Below, piece after piece: positions 40,115 to 49,792 of a stretch of 64,000 bases of DNA. A program made the translations under genes and the position numbers. Source of the stretch: Anthracocystis setariae (lineage: Eukaryota; Basidiomycota; Ustilaginomycetes; Ustilaginales; Ustilaginaceae); the NCBI GenBank assembly GCA_928724745.1, contig CAKMXJ010000002.1, positions 682,001 through 746,000 on the forward strand, written 5' to 3'. Position 1 is the stretch's first letter. Every line of letters starts with the position of its first letter. Below the pieces are notes generated by a model. That model saw only the letters and a list, made by a program, of their open reading frames with translations, did no database searches and was not told the DNA's origin.

Positions 40115-40685
40115 CGTAGCTATACTTCGTCAGATGGTCACTTGCAATCACGTAAGTTAGCCGAGCTTCGACTCGAACTAGTAGAAACAAATCGAGGATA
40201 CCTGCCGTCGGAACGGAGATGATGAGGTGCGTTGGAGAAAGAGAGGAACACTGGACGAAGCAGGAGCGTACCGCATCGTCGTCTGCCAACCAGGTGGGCG
40301 CAGGGCAGGAGCTGGTTGCCATGCCACGGTGAAGGCGTCACTACCGATGCCATTGGTACAAACTTCATCTGCTGGTTGTGGCTGATGAAACGCTTGATTG
40401 ATACAACCCTGTTTCATCTCAGACCATGGTGGACAGGCACTGCGTGCTGGCTTGGTGGGTGGTTTTGGTTGGGTGAAAAAGAATGAGAAGGCCACAGCCA
40501 GAAATGAACAACCGACTCACGGCAGACTCAAGGCGGTCTTATCGCGAACTAGCCAAATTGAGCTTTGGCCACACAATTGGCAGAGCGTCCTGCGACACTT
40601 TTCGATTAACGTGCTTTGCGAAGAGGAGGCGGAACTACACCTGGTAACAACAGTTACTTCATTATTCGATCGATAGACACCTTGT
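40115..40685. other. Region between membrane protein and dienelactone hydrolase genes
   Basis: It may contain an unresolved 5' exon of the membrane-protein gene. Otherwise no gene is supported. Confidence 0.45.
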
Positions 40686-41526
40686 TTAAGCGAGGGTCTT
40701 GTTGAAGAAGTCGGCCAACCTCTGGTACACATCCTGGAAGCACTTTGCATTACCCTCGTCCTTAAGATCAGCCCTGGCAGCGGCCCAACCGTGGTGGCTC
40801 TCGTTGTAGAGCTTGTAGACGCACTCGTTGGCGAAAGGCTTTTTCTGCACCTCGGCCTCGAACTTCTCCACATCCTCCTTAGGCTCGTCCTTACTGGGGA
40901 AGTTAGCAATAGGCACGGTCAATTTGGCTGCATCATCAGCGCTAACCATGGCCGGGTGAATCTGAGCGACACTGACGAACTTGGTGCCCTCGCCACCGTT
41001 CTGCACGGAAAGCTTTCCACCCCAGCAGAAACCCATCAGGCCGAGCTTGGTGGCGCCGTCCTTCTTGAGTTCATCGGCGACGGCTTCGAGGTCGGGCTTG
41101 CGAGCGGAAAAGTCACCAGCGGCGCCGAAGAACGATTGAAGGGCGTTCTTCTTTTCGTCGGTGTTGGGCGGGTAGTATTCTTGGGGGAAGGGCTTGCCGC
41201 GGAAGAAGTCGGGCATGACGATGCGGGCTTTGGTGGCATCGGCGAGGAGATCGCAGCCCTGCTTGGTGGTGGGCCAATAACCGAATATGTCGTAAACTAC
41301 GACGATGGCCTTCTTGGCGTCCTTGGGGCCAATGGTGTAGGCATCGAGGCCGCCGATCTTCTCCATGGAACCCTTGGGAGAGCTGTTCGAAGACGGGAAG
41401 AACAAGGTTGCATGGTTAAACCTACTTCTGTCAGGGTTACACAGTTGCTAGGAGCAGAAGGAATACTTACTAGTCCGACTGGACGGGAGGGATGGAGCAG
41501 CAAGCCTGGTTGGTGTTGTGAGCCAT
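40686..41526 (-). CDS. Dienelactone hydrolase family protein (AIM2 type); two exons
   Basis: Exon 1 is 41526-41471 and exon 2 is 41382-40686, across an 88-bp intron with a GTAAGT donor and CAG acceptor. The join reads ...PPVQSDY then SPKGSMEKIGG, the normal N-terminus of fungal members (NQACCSIPPV, PKG, GGLDAYTIG). The product is 250 residues with the alpha/beta-hydrolase triad parts: nucleophilic Cys in MGFCWGGK, Asp in PSKDEP, His in NESHHGWAAA. A second in-frame ATG at 41769 would add 81 residues rich in Ser, Arg and Thr ending in NPLRTLAT, a likely mitochondrial import signal, so dual targeting is possible. The natural substrate in fungi is not known. Confidence 0.87.
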
Positions 41527-41769
41527 TGTTGCGAGTGTTCTGAGCGGATTTAGACTAGCAGTACGAGAGGACGCGTTTTGCCCAAAGGTATTGATCGATG
41601 TCGGAGAGAATGAAGAAGAGACCGAGTTGTTTAGCGCTACTGGTCCATTATACGGGTTCGAGGTGATGGTGCTTCCTTCCATACTTGCTGACGTTGGCGC
41701 AGACCGAGCCAGCCGTTGAGACGACGGGGAGGCAGCGAACAGAGGCGACAACACAACTCGACGTCGCAT

Positions 41770-42358
41770 GTTTTCTGCTTTAACTAAGGAAGATCGGTGG
41801 AAGGGAACTTACGAGGTGATCGAGTGGAAACGGGTTGATGTCTAACGGTAACCATCTTTGAGCTTGGTCATGCAGTGATTGCTTATATATTCTCCGGCAA
41901 CAAGCGGACTCAACTTGAAGTTGCAATCGAAGAACCAACGAACGCCTGCACGGGCCCATCCACCACCACGCTGCCAATTTCCTCATCATCGGTTGAGAGG
42001 ACACTGCTCATTCGCCTTTGCCGAAATCAAACCTCCAACCTCCACTCGACCGTAATAAATGTGAATCGAAATTTGGTTTTCTTTTTTTGTTTGGTCGATT
42101 CACATTATTATTGGCGAAATCTGACGTCGTTTCCAATCATTTCCACCGCTTGCCGATACTTGCCCGGAACGGCAGCACTCAACCAACGATCTCGCATCGC
42201 AAAAGCATGTGCTCATCATTGACAACAAATGCTGTCAGAGTGTTGATCGTTGCCGCCGGCAATACATTCCAAATCATCGCCGTCACATTCCCTGTCCAAT
42301 ACGTTTATAACCTTTCGGCTTGATACAATGACTGCTAAAGACGATGGATGGATGCACT
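41770..42358. other. Intergenic region
   Basis: This is the upstream region of the hydrolase gene and 3' side of the GFA-family gene. No coding region is supported. Confidence 0.5.
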
Positions 42359-42712
42359 CTATGCCTGCTTACAGCCGGCGATGGGCTCGAGCCAGCCGAC
42401 GCGGTCCTTGGCAAAGAGCTCCACTTCTGGTTTCAACCTGGTCTCGTGGAGTGCAAAGTCGTCGATCGTGCCAACGCGCATGAATGCGAGATGCGGAGAC
42501 CCACTCGAAACGCGGTACATGAGCGTGCCGCAATTCGAGCAGAACGAGTTGGTCATCGTATTGCCCGTAGCGATCGTCGTGGCCTGGGCGTACTGCTTCA
42601 GGCTAGACTTGCCACGCACGTACTCGATGTGCGAGAAAACGGCAGTAAAGTTGGTCACAATCATCGATGCGGTTACAGTTCGACAGTCGGTGCAAGGACA
42701 TACGAACCCTCC
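42359..42712 (-). CDS. GFA/CENP-V family protein, 3' exon only recognised
   Basis: An open segment of about 117 codons encodes most of a GFA-type zinc-binding fold: CPCTDCRTVTAS, SNCGTLMYR preceded by FC, and MRVGTIDDFAL. These are the CxxC-type zinc ligands and the S-x-C/F-C-x-x-C-G-T-x-x-Y signature of the family. A CAG acceptor at 42713-42715 would start this exon in phase. The expected first zinc pair (C-x-C-G near the N-terminus) is not found in a clear upstream exon within 42713-43000. The gene is therefore either missing an exon I could not find or 5'-truncated. Enzymes of this fold act on glutathione adducts in some species, but function here is open. Confidence 0.6.
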   Translation of the reverse strand, partial: GGFVCPCTDCRTVTASMIVTNFTAVFSHIEYVRGKSSLKQYAQATTIATGNTMTNSFCSNCGTLMYRVSSGSPHLAFMRVGTIDDFALHETRLKPEVELFAKDRVGWLEPIAGCKQA

Positions 42713-43177
42713 CTGGAACCCAGGGCCGACCGTAGGCTACATGCCATCAGATCGAAAAACAGAAGTGAGGTGAGTGTTTTCATCAACGATGGGATTTGAG
42801 GCAGGTGGCAGGGCTGCTTACAAAGGAGAGTTGGACACACACGACCTTCAAGCATAAATAACCGACCTCTCCGTCCCATCACATGGCACATGGCATATGA
42901 CAGACATTTGCCTCACAACGGAAATAACTAAAGACGAATTAAGTTATACCGTAGAGACAAACCGATGCCGACATCGAGATCGTATCCGCGCTCAACCTTG
43001 TCGCACTTGCACCTCTACTCACGCTACCTCCATCACCTCCGCACCCAGACCCTCAAGCCTGGACGCGTCAAAACAGGAATCAAGCAAGATGTTTGTGACA
43101 ATCCATAGCGGCAGTTGGGATGAAGTATCAAAATCGAATTGCGTTTGTCGTCTAGTAGCCAGGGACTGTACCCTGAG
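42713..43177. other. Region upstream of the GFA-family exon
   Basis: It may hold the missing 5' exon of the GFA-family gene. A weak MLEGRVCPTLL frame ending at a GTAAGC donor (about 42807-42843) is a candidate but lacks the family CxCG motif. Confidence 0.4.
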
Positions 43178-45013
43178 TTAGGCCTTGTTGGCATCCTCCT
43201 TGATCATATGAGCCGCCTTTTCACCCACCGCATAAACCGTGGCCACGATATGCGAACTAACGTGGATTGGAATCACGGAAGCATCGGCCACCCTAACATT
43301 GCTCGTACCATGCACTTTGAGCCTGGCATCCACCACACCTCCCTTCTCCCTCGGCATCATCGAGCAGCTGCCAATCGGATGGTACTCTGTCACACTCTGA
43401 TCCTTGGTAAACTCCCTAAAATCGTTATCCGAGCTGTACTTGGACGGGTCCGGATCCTGCCTAGCCACAGTGATGTCCTTTAGCGGCGACGTCGTGGTGA
43501 TAGTCTCGCAATACTTGACCGCCTTGGAAAGAATCTCAAGATCAGCATCGACGGAAAAGTAGTTGGCCTCGATCTTGGGCGGCTGCTTAGGATCCGACGA
43601 CGCGATGTGGATGCTTCCACGCGAGAACGGCTGCTGCAGACACGACAGGATCGAATAGTACTCCTGACCATCAGCAGGAGGAGACGCGGTCGCAAAGAAC
43701 CCAGGTGCAAAAATGTACTCGACAAAAGGACAGTTCTCATCCTGCAACCGGGCCAGCTGCATCTTGATCGTCTCCTGCACGCCCTTGGAATACTTGGACC
43801 AGTCCGCCTTGTCAACCTCGTCCTTAATCTTGGCAATCTCTTCCTTGGACAGATACTGCGACAGAGGCACGTACGCGAATCCAGAGAACGCCGAAGCAAT
43901 GATGCCTCGGTCCTCGCCTTGACCGTGGTACTGCTCCATGGCCGCCTTGGCGAAATCGTCCTGACGCATCTTGTCCCACGTGATGAAGCCCGGTTTCAGC
44001 TTGAACGACGATGTGCAGTACATGTGGTCTTGCACGTTTTCACCCACATCCAGCTCGAGACGCTGCTCAACGCCCGCAGCTTTGAGAACCTCGGCTTTGC
44101 CGATTCCGGAAAGCTCAAGCAGATGAGGGCTGTTGACTGTACCTCCGCTGACGACCACCTCCTTGCGAGCCTTGACGGTGTGCTTGGTGCCTTCGATGAT
44201 GAACTCAACCCCGGTGGCAACGAGGTCACCGTTGGCCGACGTTTTCTCGTTGAAGACGATTTTGCTGGCATGGGCACCCGTGATGACTTTGAGATTGTTG
44301 CGGTCCTTGTTGGGAGCGTAGTGTGCGCTAGCAGAGTAGGAACGCACATGGTTCTTGGTGTCAAGAGTGACAGGTGAGACCCAGAAACCGCTGTTCTTAC
44401 CGCCGAGACCATCGTTGACGTTGGACAAACCAAGCGCCTTGAGTGCGTCGAACCAAGGCTTCTGTGCCTCGGTGTACCACTTGCTATACGACGTCTGCAC
44501 CGGGCCATCCGTGCCATGAAGCTCCTCGTCACATGTAGCGAGATTGGCCTTCTGCAATTCGGTGGATGGTTTGTCGAGAGTGGCGCTCTTGCGCGAAAAC
44601 GTAGCATAGTCGTCCCACGACCAGCCTTGGTTGCCGAGCTTTCCGATATCGTCGTACTCGCCCTTGTAGCCTCGTTGCCAGACGAGGAAGTTGAGTGCAC
44701 TGGAACCACCGAGGACTTTGCCACGCGGCCAGATGTACTTGCGGTTGTTCGAGTGTTTCTGCGGTTCGGTCTCGAGACACCAATCGTAGTCTGAGTTCAT
44801 GAGCGACTGACCGATGAAGGCCGGGTAGTTGATCTTGGGGTCTTGAGGGCGCCAAAGACCAGCTTCAATGACTCCGACAGTGACAGAAGGGTCTTCGGAG
44901 AGACGAGCAGCGACGGTGAGACCGGCAGTACCACCGCCGACGACGACATAGTCGAACTCGGTAAAGTCGTTGGCCTGGACGCCGGTTTCGGTGAAGGGAG
45001 TGGCGTCGCCCAT
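43178..45013 (-). CDS. GMC-family FAD oxidoreductase (choline dehydrogenase/alcohol oxidase type)
   Basis: A 611-residue single-exon flavoenzyme. The ADP-binding VVVGGGTAGLTVAARLSEDP is at about residues 24-43, the GMC signature 1 is in WPRGKVLGGSSALNFLVW, signature 2 in GGTVNSPHLLELSGIG, and the C-terminal catalytic-His block reads EYHPIGSCSMMP with SHIVATVYAVGEKAA at the end. There is no signal peptide, so it is probably intracellular rather than a secreted lignin-type oxidase. Typical substrates are primary alcohols such as choline or aryl/aliphatic alcohols. The N-terminal 18 residues before the FAD domain are short and polar. The start is the first ATG. Confidence 0.9.
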   Translation of the reverse strand: MGDATPFTETGVQANDFTEFDYVVVGGGTAGLTVAARLSEDPSVTVGVIEAGLWRPQDPKINYPAFIGQSLMNSDYDWCLETEPQKHSNNRKYIWPRGKVLGGSSALNFLVWQRGYKGEYDDIGKLGNQGWSWDDYATFSRKSATLDKPSTELQKANLATCDEELHGTDGPVQTSYSKWYTEAQKPWFDALKALGLSNVNDGLGGKNSGFWVSPVTLDTKNHVRSYSASAHYAPNKDRNNLKVITGAHASKIVFNEKTSANGDLVATGVEFIIEGTKHTVKARKEVVVSGGTVNSPHLLELSGIGKAEVLKAAGVEQRLELDVGENVQDHMYCTSSFKLKPGFITWDKMRQDDFAKAAMEQYHGQGEDRGIIASAFSGFAYVPLSQYLSKEEIAKIKDEVDKADWSKYSKGVQETIKMQLARLQDENCPFVEYIFAPGFFATASPPADGQEYYSILSCLQQPFSRGSIHIASSDPKQPPKIEANYFSVDADLEILSKAVKYCETITTTSPLKDITVARQDPDPSKYSSDNDFREFTKDQSVTEYHPIGSCSMMPREKGGVVDARLKVHGTSNVRVADASVIPIHVSSHIVATVYAVGEKAAHMIKEDANKA

Positions 45014-45992
45014 GTTGGCTTTAGCGATGTTGAAGGTCTAGACGGAGCAGGCTGATGTGATGGAAATGGAGCACGGTATCTATAGCTAGGGATGTAGAGG
45101 ATCTTCCTTTTGAATAGATGGAGCAATGATGGGATCTCTACGTTTGACCACTGGAAATGGATCAAGTAGGTAGACTTGTGGAAGAAGCAAGGTCTTGTCT
45201 ATATCGGCAAGCACACCCCAACTTGTGCGTTTGTGCGGGGAAAGTTGACGTGGCACCAACAACATGCGCCCGGCGGCCACTGTAATTTGAGTTTCCGACC
45301 TTGGAAGCTCAAGTGCAACCAACACGCAATCAACACTTTGGTCTGTTTGGCGCACCCGGAATTCGTCTAAAACGCACTGATCACCCCTAAGCATCTTCTG
45401 TCCACCACACCAAACGACCCTCTTTCATGTGTGCGCGGCAAGTTGGTCCCACCAACGCAAACGGTCGTGCGCACTCGCATCCTATCAACAGTGGGTCGTC
45501 GTCCAACGTCGAACCCCTTGCAACGCATAACATTTCGTTATGCTGCATCCCATGCACTGTGCAGCACCCTTGCGTTGCACTTTGCAGATCTTGGTTGGCC
45601 CGAACGTTGAATTAACCCAGCCGCAGCGCCCAAGCCAACAGCATGAGCCGTTCCATTCGCTTGTTTTTGCTCGAGAAGGATTGCGGGGGAAGGACGCATT
45701 TTTGTGCCGCGTTATCCTTTTTTGCCATCAATATATGAACTCCACCATACGCAAGGCTGTCACCGTGATAGCCGCGTTGGCGAGGTGAGGTAACAGCAGC
45801 TAAACCAAAGCATTCCTTGCTAAGACGGGTCACATCACAAAAGTGCTCATTTGTTTACACAGTCCATGGTTCGACGATCGCCTTTTTCCCTCTCCTGAGC
45901 AGCCTCATGAATTGACAGCATCCTGGGACGGTCGCATAAGATGAATCGACAAACTCAAAAGCGAAGATCCAGTGCTCGATACGATCTTGACC
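45014..45992. other. Intergenic region, about 1 kb
   Basis: The GMC promoter (TATCTATAG near 45079) and the 3' flank of the amidohydrolase lie here. No additional gene is supported. Confidence 0.5.
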
Positions 45993-47543
45993 TTACTTTT
46001 GTCTCTGAGCATCGAACAAAAGTGTGGCATCCATGAGCACCTGCGCACCAATTGCGCTGCCCAACCCGCCAATGATTGCCCACCGGAAAAACGAGAATCG
46101 ACTTGTTGTCAGCCACTTATCAACATTTCTCTTGGGTCCCACAATCCACTTACCAATCCTCTGACGAACTATATTCCCTTGGATTATGCGAGATGCCGTC
46201 CTTGCTGGTGATGAACACCATTGAAGACGGACAGATCTTGCTTGTCGAGCAAGTGTCGTGTCCCGCTCCGCTGTAGATCTCGATACCTGCCTCGGCACCG
46301 TAGTTATCTTCGACCGCTTTGCGGACGCTTGCGATGCAGTCGGGGTGGAAAGTGATGGCGGCACTGTGGAAGGTCTCCACCCAATCAAGTTCGCATCCCT
46401 TCTCGCTCTCGTTGGACGCAATGCGGGAGGCAGCGGCGTGGATCTCTTGACAGAGAGCGTCAAGAGCCTCGGTAGATGGGTGCCGCACATCGAGCGTGAA
46501 GAACACGTGGCCGGGGCAAGTGTTGACGCTTCCTGGCGAGAGTCGGAGGATTCCCTGTGATTCAAAGTGTGAAACATCGATGTGCCGTCAGTAGAAGTAG
46601 CTCGAGACGATAGGATGGAAGCGAGACTTACTGTGCTGGCGAGGCCTTTGTGCTGCTTAGCAATTCGATTGCTCTCGACGATGATCCTCGATGCACACAA
46701 CATGGCATCCGATCTGGTATCGAACGGCGTAGACCCCGTATGACACTCCCTACCTTTCACATTGATATCAAACCACTTGTACGCTTGACCTCCTTGCACA
46801 ATGCCCACCTTCTTTCCCGTTGCTTCAAGGATCGGCCCTTGCTCGATATGCAGCTCGAAATGCGCTGCCAACGGCGTCGCCTCGTGGCTGCACCTGGCCG
46901 TGCCCAGAAACCCAATCTTTTCCAGCTCAGACTTCATCGTCAAGTTCGCATCCTTGACATCTTGCAGACTCCATGCCTTCTCCAGCGGTACATCGCCACA
47001 CCACACCCCCGATCCAATGATACTCTTGGGGAACCTAGCTCCCTCCTCATTCGTCCAGTTCACCAACGCCGTCGCGTACTCGGTTTCAACACCCTCGTCG
47101 TTCATCGTCCTTAGCGCTTCCAAACCCGCCATGATGCCCAGAATACCGTCATAGCGTCCACCCGTCGGTTGGGTGTCCAAGTGACTCCCCATCGCCGTGG
47201 GTGGTCCTGCTTTCTTTCCAGGCCGGATCAAAAACATGTTGCCCATCTCATCCACCATCACTGAGCATCCCAACTTGTCTGCCTCGGATGCAAGCCAACG
47301 TCGAGCGAGAGCATCGTTTTCGTCGAGCGTCAGACGAGCCATACCGGTTTCGAAGGGACCATCACCATAGCGGTGAGCAGCACCCCAGTCGCAGGTTTCG
47401 TGTAGAGTCTTCATCATTCGAACCGCATTGATCCTCAGGCTGCCTGCGGTGTAGCGGCGCGTGGCTGCTGGTAGTGGTAGCGACGTGCGTAGAGAACTTA
47501 CGGCGCGTCGGCTCGTAGCTCTACCCAACGAGGCGGCGAGCAT
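45993..47543 (-). CDS. M20-family amidohydrolase (allantoate/N-carbamoyl-amino acid hydrolase type); three exons
   Basis: Exons are 47543-46632, 46554-46154 and 46056-45993, with introns of 77 and 97 bp (GTAAGT donors, CAG acceptors). The product is 458 residues. Metal-site motifs are GSHLDTQPTGGRYDGILG, NWTNEEGARFPKSIIGSG, HFELHIEQGP and the late GAGHDTCS; the dimerisation motif is KGRECHTGSTPFDTRSDA. Splicing restores GILRLSPGSVNTCPGHVFFT and the terminal NPREY...EDCAIGAQVL, both normal for the family. The N-terminus (RATSRRAVSSLRTSL) looks mitochondrial. The enzyme hydrolyses ureido compounds, probably in purine or pyrimidine nitrogen salvage; the exact substrate is not fixed by these motifs. 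Confidence 0.87.
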   Translation of the reverse strand: MLAASLGRATSRRAVSSLRTSLPLPAATRRYTAGSLRINAVRMMKTLHETCDWGAAHRYGDGPFETGMARLTLDENDALARRWLASEADKLGCSVMVDEMGNMFLIRPGKKAGPPTAMGSHLDTQPTGGRYDGILGIMAGLEALRTMNDEGVETEYATALVNWTNEEGARFPKSIIGSGVWCGDVPLEKAWSLQDVKDANLTMKSELEKIGFLGTARCSHEATPLAAHFELHIEQGPILEATGKKVGIVQGGQAYKWFDINVKGRECHTGSTPFDTRSDAMLCASRIIVESNRIAKQHKGLASTVSLASILSSRATSTDGTSMFHTLNHRESSDSRQEASTLAPATCSSRSMCGTHLPRLLTLSVKRSTPLPPALRPTRARRDANLIGWRPSTVPPSLSTPTASQASAKRSKITTVPRQVSRSTAERDTTLARQARSVRLQWCSSPARTASRIIQGNIVRQRIGKWIVGPKRNVDKWLTTSRFSFFRWAIIGGLGSAIGAQVLMDATLLFDAQRQK

Positions 47544-47900
47544 CTTGATAAAATTGAATCCGAACAGCACTGATGCGCAGAAATAATGGAAGTCGAAACG
47601 GGGAAAGAGGGGAAGAAAGACGCCATGCATTGACCATACAGTAGATAACGGAGCTGATGTCAAACAGTGTTGTGGGGTCGCTTGAACGCCGAGTAGATTG
47701 CCGCGAAATGGTCCATCGGAGAAAAGGTGTTGTTGTTAAAGCGGCATGAACAGTAATTGACTTTCCCGGAACCCGAAGAAAAATCTGGAATTTTTGGCTC
47801 GACTCTTTCTCCACCTTCGAGAAGGCTCGCCTGAACTTGCTTGCTGTCCCATATCACTCGTTCCTCACCATCGATCCTCATCCACACATTCATAACAGAG
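47544..47900. other. Divergent promoter region, amidohydrolase / BUD22
   Basis: A short shared 5' region. In-frame codons continue upstream of both starts without conserved character. Confidence 0.5.
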
Positions 47901-49682
47901 ATGGGCGTCAAAGCCAAGAAAAGCAGAAGAGAACCCTCACCTTCCCCATCTAGCTCGTCCGAAATGACGTCGTCCTCTTCCTCCTCGAACGCTTCAACCA
48001 GCCGATCGGCAATCAACTCCTCCGACAACGAGATGGACTCCGACTCTGAGGCACAACATCTATCCAAACTATCCTCCCGCTCGACCTCCTCTGAAGAAGA
48101 TGACGGTGATCAAGACGAGGACAGCGAAGCCGAATCTAGCTCGACCCACTCCGACCCCGACTCGCGTCCAAACATCGACCTCGCCAAAGCACGCACCAAA
48201 CTACACCACGTCGCCAAAACGCTCCGTGCCACCGCCAAGAAGACGAAAACGTTCGAACTTCAAAAACTCGTCAAGAAGCTCAAAGGTCTGCACAAGAAAG
48301 CCTCCCTCGCCGACCAGGCCAAGCTCGCCGAGGCCGAACTTGCAGCGCTCAAATCGATCGACATGAACCTCGTCGCCGGTCGCGCGCTCGTAACCAAGAT
48401 GGTCAAAGCCAAGCTCCTGCCCAAACAAGCCGAAGCCGCGGTAGAAGAGGATGGAGCGTATGTCTACTTGGATTTTGTCAAGGAGGAAGAGCTCTTGGGA
48501 GAGCAAGTGTTGAGTGATCCGGTGGTGACGGATGGGGATAAGGCGTTGGAAAGGGCCAAGGCCAAGATCACCAGCAGTAAGGTGCTGGCGGATGAAGTTG
48601 GCAGGTTTGTCGACGAGCTGAAGAGGCTAGTTGGTATCGAATCCGTTAGGAAGAATGAAAAAGGGGTAGAGGTGGATGTGAAGGGTAAGGGTAAAGCAAA
48701 GCTGGAGGAAGACGATGAGGAGGAACGGGAACGGGAATGGTCAGGGTCAGAAGACGAGGAGGATTCGGATGAAGAAGAGGTTTCAAGATTGCCGCTGGTC
48801 GACGACGATGAGGATCAAGAAGAGGACGTCAATCAGGAGGAACTGGAGCGCATGGGAAGGGAAAAGCTCGCGGCCCTTGGTGATCTGTCTCAGTGGGATG
48901 ACATGATTGGGTCCGACTCTGCGGTGGAATCTTGCTCAGACGATGAAGACGATCTGCCGTCAAGATCGAACACGAAACGATCCAGACCACACACCGACAG
49001 CGAGGAATCTGAAAGCAACGACGAGGACGACGATGATGATAGCGACTCTGATTCCAACACCGACTCCTCCTCCTCCTCGGACGCTCCCTCCACCAAACGC
49101 AAACGCACCACCGAACCGACCTCGAAGAAACGCACGAAACCCTCCTCCTCCTCCTCGACCTTCCTACCCTCTCTCTCGACCGGCTTCATCCCTGGCCGCA
49201 GCGACGACGAATGGTCTGACGCTGAAGCCGACCTTGCCGACCGCGACCTCTCGGAACTCAAATCGGGCACCAGCAAGAAAGACCGCAAGAACCGTATGGG
49301 CCAACGCGCACGCAAAGCTCTCTACGAAAAGAAATACGGCAACAACGCCAACCACATCAAGATGCGCGAAAAGCGCAAGGTCGAACGAGCCGCCAAACTG
49401 CTCGCAACAACGTCAGCGGTGGCGCAAGGAGGCAGGCAAAGACCACCAGCGTTTCAAGCACCTACCAAGACGGACGGAGGGTGGGGAGGTAAGGTCGCGC
49501 CGCTGCCGAAACAACCCAAACGTCCATTCGTACCCCGCGTTCAACCAGTACAAGCTCCACCTGCGCCACAGAGTGCAGCGATCAAGTCGCACGAGATGCA
49601 CCCATCCTGGATCGCCAAGCAGAAACAGAAGGAACTTATGGCCCAGGTCAAACCTCAAGGGAAGAAAGTCGTGTTCGACTAA
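47901..49682 (+). CDS. BUD22: BUD22-like ribosome biogenesis protein
   Basis: A 593-residue, highly charged single-exon protein. The N-terminal acidic/Ser-rich lead is followed by a helical region (KARTKLHHVAKTLRATAKK, LQKLVKKLKGLHKK) typical of the Bud22 domain, then long acidic low-complexity segments. The conserved C-terminus reads KNRMGQRARKALYEKKYG, later HPSWIAKQKQKE, and ends GKKVVFD. This end signature is that of BUD22/SRFBP1, a nucleolar factor needed for 18S rRNA maturation and 40S production. The start at 47901 gives MGVKAKKSRRE; 20 codons upstream are open but not conserved-looking. Its expression is probably growth-regulated with other ribosome-assembly genes, though no site was identified. 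Confidence 0.84.
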   Translation: MGVKAKKSRREPSPSPSSSSEMTSSSSSSNASTSRSAINSSDNEMDSDSEAQHLSKLSSRSTSSEEDDGDQDEDSEAESSSTHSDPDSRPNIDLAKARTKLHHVAKTLRATAKKTKTFELQKLVKKLKGLHKKASLADQAKLAEAELAALKSIDMNLVAGRALVTKMVKAKLLPKQAEAAVEEDGAYVYLDFVKEEELLGEQVLSDPVVTDGDKALERAKAKITSSKVLADEVGRFVDELKRLVGIESVRKNEKGVEVDVKGKGKAKLEEDDEEEREREWSGSEDEEDSDEEEVSRLPLVDDDEDQEEDVNQEELERMGREKLAALGDLSQWDDMIGSDSAVESCSDDEDDLPSRSNTKRSRPHTDSEESESNDEDDDDDSDSDSNTDSSSSSDAPSTKRKRTTEPTSKKRTKPSSSSSTFLPSLSTGFIPGRSDDEWSDAEADLADRDLSELKSGTSKKDRKNRMGQRARKALYEKKYGNNANHIKMREKRKVERAAKLLATTSAVAQGGRQRPPAFQAPTKTDGGWGGKVAPLPKQPKRPFVPRVQPVQAPPAPQSAAIKSHEMHPSWIAKQKQKELMAQVKPQGKKVVFD

Positions 49683-49792
49683 AAATCCCCAATCACACAC
49701 ACACATGCAATCCACTCAACCTCTTCACATCAAACACTACTATCATTACACCATGTGCCTTTTACCCAACCGCTTCGAAGGAGGGAGTCGAG

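Noticed and set aside
47450..47520. Possible intron in the leader of the M20 amidohydrolase (GTAAGT near 47501)
   Set aside because: Removing the 58-bp segment would shift the frame, and the unspliced leader is already a good import signal.
13397..47543. A secondary-metabolite cluster built on the P450, FMO, GMC and hydrolase genes
   Set aside because: The genes are scattered between unrelated housekeeping genes and there is no synthase or synthetase core enzyme in the window.
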